Assembly: GCA_965242805.1 (NCBI GenBank)
Contig: CBDETD010000002.1
Span: 3,224,001-3,288,000 of the forward strand
Origin: JANQEU01 sp965242805
GTDB lineage: Bacteria; Bacteroidota; Bacteroidia; Cytophagales; Cyclobacteriaceae
DNA length: 64,000 nt
Direction: 5' to 3'
This document shows, one piece after another, positions 62,032-64,000 of the stretch (its first letter is position 1; each line of letters opens with the position of its first letter). The notes under the pieces were generated by a model, which saw nothing but the letters and a program-made list of their open reading frames with translations, was not told the origin of the DNA and did not search any database. The translations under genes and the position numbers were made by a program.

Positions 62032-62898
62032 TCAAATTACCTTCTCAAGGTTCAGAGTTATATTCTCCGGTATGTGAAAACTCAAGACTGGTTGGGTGAG
62101 ATGGTTAATTACTTTCTCGGTCAGACTACCATAAAACACTCGTGATAAGCCCGTCCGTCCGTGAGTTGCCATAGATATTATTCCCCTTTCCACTCCCATA
62201 CAATACTGCTTCAACCCTTCTTCAAATACATGGGTATCTATTATTGACTTTTGGTCAATCAATCCACGACCAATAATCTCAAAATCCAGCATTCTTTCTT
62301 CAATGTCCCATGTTTCACTGAAGTAAGCAGGAGTATTGATAAATACAAGGTGAATTCTGGCATCAAGTACCTCCGCTATTTCTACTAAGTCTTCAAAAGG
62401 CTTTTTGCATTCATCTTCAAAATCAGAAATGAATATCAAATTAGGTTTGTGAAGATCTTCAATCTCTGTCTTTACAACCAGCGTCGGCACTGGTGATAAC
62501 CTTACAATTTTTTGTGCATTGGAACCGATGAACATTTCCCGAATGCCTGATGCACCATGAGATCCGATCATGACCATGTCAATATTACTTGACTTGATAT
62601 AATCGATGACATTAGATGTCCCCTCGTTGTACCCCAAATAGTGTTTGGCTGAAACTCCATCTTCTTCAGCCATCTTCACCAAATGAGACAACTCCATGTT
62701 GACTTCATTGACCTTTTTTGATATATCCGGATACAGCTTGTCCTGCCCACCTTCCAGATGAACCCAATTTATAGGGATGGACATGTAGTGTAGGAAGTGT
62801 ACGCAACATCCATTATTGATCTTCGCAAATTTTATAGCTGCTTTAGTGGCATGACCGGCACAATCTGAAAAATCTGTAGGGACAAGTATATTTTTCAT
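62032..62898 (-). CDS. Universal stress protein, tandem UspA domains
   Basis: The 288-residue cytoplasmic protein has tandem UspA domains: NILVPTDFSDCAGHATKAAIKFA starts the first, which ends VMIGSHGASGIREMFIGSNAQKIVR (ATP-type G-x2-G pattern), and the second ends ISMATHGRTGLSRVFYGSLTEKVINH. Both nucleotide loops look intact, unlike those of the neighbour. The FNR-like palindrome at 62949-62964 is centred about 58 bp before the ATG. The pair of convergent Usp genes with matching upstream sites suggests coordinate control by an oxygen- or redox-sensing CRP/FNR regulator. Confidence 0.93.
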   Translation of the reverse strand: MKNILVPTDFSDCAGHATKAAIKFAKINNGCCVHFLHYMSIPINWVHLEGGQDKLYPDISKKVNEVNMELSHLVKMAEEDGVSAKHYLGYNEGTSNVIDYIKSSNIDMVMIGSHGASGIREMFIGSNAQKIVRLSPVPTLVVKTEIEDLHKPNLIFISDFEDECKKPFEDLVEIAEVLDARIHLVFINTPAYFSETWDIEERMLDFEIIGRGLIDQKSIIDTHVFEEGLKQYCMGVERGIISMATHGRTGLSRVFYGSLTEKVINHLTQPVLSFHIPENITLNLEKVI

Positions 62899-62908
62899 GG
62901 CGGATAAA

Positions 62909-62930
62909 GTTTAGTCTTCTTAAACTAAAC
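62909..62930. promoter_or_regulatory. Inverted repeat at the universal stress gene promoter
   Basis: GTTTAGT (62909-62915) and ACTAAAC (62924-62930) are perfect inverted repeats with an 8-bp spacer, 11 bp before the ATG at 62898, between it and the FNR-like site. It would overlap the expected transcription start, so it could be an operator or a 5' leader hairpin. Confidence 0.35.
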
Positions 62931-62948
62931 ATTAGAAGGCTTTTTTCG

Positions 62949-62964
62949 AATGATCGCAATCATT
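62949..62964. promoter_or_regulatory. FNR/CRP-type palindrome upstream of a universal stress gene
   Basis: AATGATCGCAATCATT is a palindrome of TGAT-N4-ATCA type (core 62951-62962) related to the FNR consensus. It is centred about 58 bp before the start at 62898, matching the arrangement before the other universal stress gene. Confidence 0.55.
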
Positions 62965-62992
62965 AGGGGTAATGACTATTCTCTCCGATGCA

Positions 62993-63029
62993 CACTACTC
63001 CTGAAGTTTCTAAAACTTCAGAAGTAGTG
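62993..63029. repeat. Hairpin upstream of the RAYT gene (REP-like)
   Basis: 17-bp arms with one C/A mismatch and a CTA loop; the inner stem is CTGAAGTTT/AAACTTCAG and the outer stem CACTACT/AGTAGTG. It ends 23 bp before the transposase start. The right arm contains ACTTCAGAAGT, which recurs in the downstream hairpin (63593-63635). Confidence 0.85.
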
Positions 63030-63052
63030 ATCTACCACTATATTTACAAACA

Positions 63053-63586
63053 ATGGAACCAGGCAAATATTATCATGTCTTCAACCGGAGTGTGAATAAT
63101 GAAGTGATCTTCAAAAACAATGATAATTATGAGTTCTTTCTGCTAAGATTTGGTCAATATGTCAAGCAGTATATTAATGTGTATGCTTATTGTTTGATGC
63201 CAACACATTTTCATTTCTTAGTTCGATTAAAAGAAGATAGATCGGTTTCAGAAAATGTTCAAAAAGGATTTAAGAATCTATTTATCTCCTATTCCAAAGC
63301 ATACAACAAGATGTATGACCGACATGGCAGTGTATTTCAGAATAAATACAAGAAAAAGGAAATCACGGACAATGATTATCTCGGGACAGTAATATCATAT
63401 ATCCATTTAAATCCCTGTAAGGATCGCCTAGTATTCTCACCGGAAGATTGGAAATATTCCTCTTACAGAGAGGTTCTTGCCGGTAGAGATCATTTGATTG
63501 CCCTAGATGAAATACTTGAATGGTGCGGAGGCATTGATCAATTCAAAAAAGTGCATAAAGAGAATTTAAAGGAGATGGTGAAGTGA
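63053..63586 (+). CDS. REP-associated tyrosine transposase (RAYT, TnpA_REP)
   Basis: This 177-residue single-domain HUH-type Y1 transposase resembles IS200 TnpA. Landmarks are YYHVFNRSVNNEVIF at the N-terminus, the His-hydrophobic-His pair PTHFHFLV (His52, His54) that binds the catalytic metal, and SYSKAYNKMYDRHGSVFQNKY with the candidate nucleophilic tyrosines (Tyr80, 84 or 88). ISYIHLNPCKDRLV completes the family pattern. RAYTs cleave single-stranded hairpin DNA and are thought to spread REP elements. It lies between two hairpins, the usual layout of a RAYT unit. It looks intact. Confidence 0.93.
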   Translation: MEPGKYYHVFNRSVNNEVIFKNNDNYEFFLLRFGQYVKQYINVYAYCLMPTHFHFLVRLKEDRSVSENVQKGFKNLFISYSKAYNKMYDRHGSVFQNKYKKKEITDNDYLGTVISYIHLNPCKDRLVFSPEDWKYSSYREVLAGRDHLIALDEILEWCGGIDQFKKVHKENLKEMVK

Positions 63587-63592
63587 CGCTTT

Positions 63593-63635
63593 CTGCCTGA
63601 CTTCCGAAGTTTTCAAAACTTCAGAAGTCAGGCAG
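63593..63635. repeat. Hairpin downstream of the RAYT gene (REP-like), reaching into the neighbouring gene
   Basis: 21-bp arms with one C/A mismatch around a single central C; the inner stem is GAAGTTTT/AAAACTTC and the outer stem CTGCCTGACTT/AAGTCAGGCAG. It begins 7 bp after the RAYT stop. Its right end contains the TGA stop (63630-63628) and the last two sense codons of the minus-strand MBL-fold gene. Confidence 0.85.
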
Positions 63636-64000
63636 TCTTTTTCTTCCAGTATCGTATCAAACCTGCCACACTCATCCAGGCGGGATTAGCGGCTTCATAT
63701 CTTTCCACTCCTTTTTCATCTACACCATTATCCCTCAATTGATTGGAGGTATACGCCATGAATTGAGGTGTGATCTCCTCAGCCGTCATTCCTGATTCCC
63801 ATTTACTTTTGATCCAATGTGCCCAGTCATCCAGAATGTTAGACAAGGAAGTCAAATGGGTTTTTACATCTGTAATTTTACCAAAATGAGTTAGATAAAG
63901 TTCGCTGGGATTTCTTTCCAGTACCTTTCCTATAGATTCTTTCCAATCTTCAATATTAATATCCGGAGGAGGACAAGGAGGGACAACTGGCCCATCCTCG
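63628..64000 (-). CDS. MBL-fold metallo-hydrolase, C-terminal fragment (5' end outside window)
   Basis: The frame is open to the window edge and encodes about 124 residues. EDWKESIGKVLERNPSELYLTHFG is the end of a metallo-beta-lactamase fold domain (the final metal-ligand His in LYLTHFG), followed by a helical tail (THLTSLSNILDDWAHWIKSKWESGMTAEEI ... ANPAWMSVAGLIRYWKKKTA) typical of DNA-uptake-unrelated MBL hydrolases that act on thioesters or lactones. The stop codon lies within the RAYT-linked hairpin, so the original C-terminus may have been changed by arrival of that element. An internal ATG would give a truncated protein without catalytic residues and is not the start. Confidence 0.85.
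   Translation of the reverse strand, partial: EDGPVVPPCPPPDINIEDWKESIGKVLERNPSELYLTHFGKITDVKTHLTSLSNILDDWAHWIKSKWESGMTAEEITPQFMAYTSNQLRDNGVDEKGVERYEAANPAWMSVAGLIRYWKKKTA

Noticed and set aside
31465..63635. Seven palindromic hairpins read as ordinary Rho-independent terminators
   Set aside because: Their stems are long and share a centre, but none is followed by a convincing T-run in the transcription direction, and some lie in same-strand gaps directly before downstream genes. They are better treated as a repeat family, although partial termination is possible.
63628..63855. A complete 75-residue protein ending at 63628
   Set aside because: The frame stays open upstream to the window edge and encodes an MBL-fold C-terminus, so the short version is only an internal start.
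25..64000. CRISPR array, rRNA, tRNA
   Set aside because: No regularly spaced direct repeats and no sequence resembling rRNA or tRNA cloverleaf ends was seen in any intergenic region. The repeated PepSY coding region is protein-level repetition.

Overview
The window is chromosomal DNA of a Bacteroidota member, most likely of the Cytophagales type. Pointers are lipoprotein signal peptides ending in S-S-C, an ECF sigma/FecR/TonB-receptor signalling set with an STN domain, a GH97 glucosidase, DUF4301 and DUF3750 proteins, an AsnA-type asparagine synthetase, a fused L-serine dehydratase, and weak or absent Shine-Dalgarno sites with several apparent TTG/GTG starts. The DNA is AT-rich and densely packed; several convergent gene pairs touch or overlap. 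I see no rRNA, tRNA, CRISPR array, prophage or plasmid gene.

Layout. 1-9717: the 5' part of mfd, an orphan cytochrome-oxidase-subunit-III-like protein, a secreted S1/P1 nuclease, a TerB-like protein, DUF4301, a methyltransferase, a sensor kinase, DUF3750, a sugar porter and AsnA. 9718-15007: an arsR-acr3 arsenite unit with two near-identical 19-bp operator candidates, then a LysR regulator divergent from a small unknown protein translationally coupled to an SbtA-type bicarbonate transporter, and a YitT protein. 15029-20399: a BamA/TamA-like barrel protein divergent from a tricorn-type protease. 20435-25996: a five-gene operon (amine permease, glutamine-synthetase-like ligase, SDR, aldehyde dehydrogenase, class I amidotransferase) whose order and enzyme types fit a gamma-glutamylated amino-alcohol (ethanolamine-like) degradation route. 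26123-38069: mostly exported proteins (a PepSY-repeat lipoprotein, an ADP-ribosylglycohydrolase-fold protein, two serine hydrolases, a zincin-like lipoprotein), a saccharopine dehydrogenase, and a sigma/anti-sigma/DUF4097 operon. 38309-42576: a sigma-FecR-TonB receptor operon. 42730-56634: Na/Pi transporter, DUF1287 and S33 hydrolase genes bracketed by hairpin repeats, a giant plug-domain surface protein, serine dehydratase, M20 amidohydrolase and two radical SAM enzymes. 56777-64000: a paraoxonase, an MDR oxidoreductase, GH97, two convergent universal stress proteins each behind an FNR/CRP-type palindrome, a REP-associated tyrosine transposase (RAYT) between two hairpins, and an MBL-fold hydrolase running off the end.

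The most unusual feature is a set of seven intergenic palindromes. Five share the core GTAGTTT-T-AAACTAC and keep their stems paired although the outer sequence differs from copy to copy. Two with the core GAAGTTT..AAACTTC flank the RAYT gene. Several abut or supply the stop codon of the neighbouring gene. Other items worth attention are the putative ethanolamine route, the unknown protein coupled to the bicarbonate transporter, and the paired FNR-like sites.
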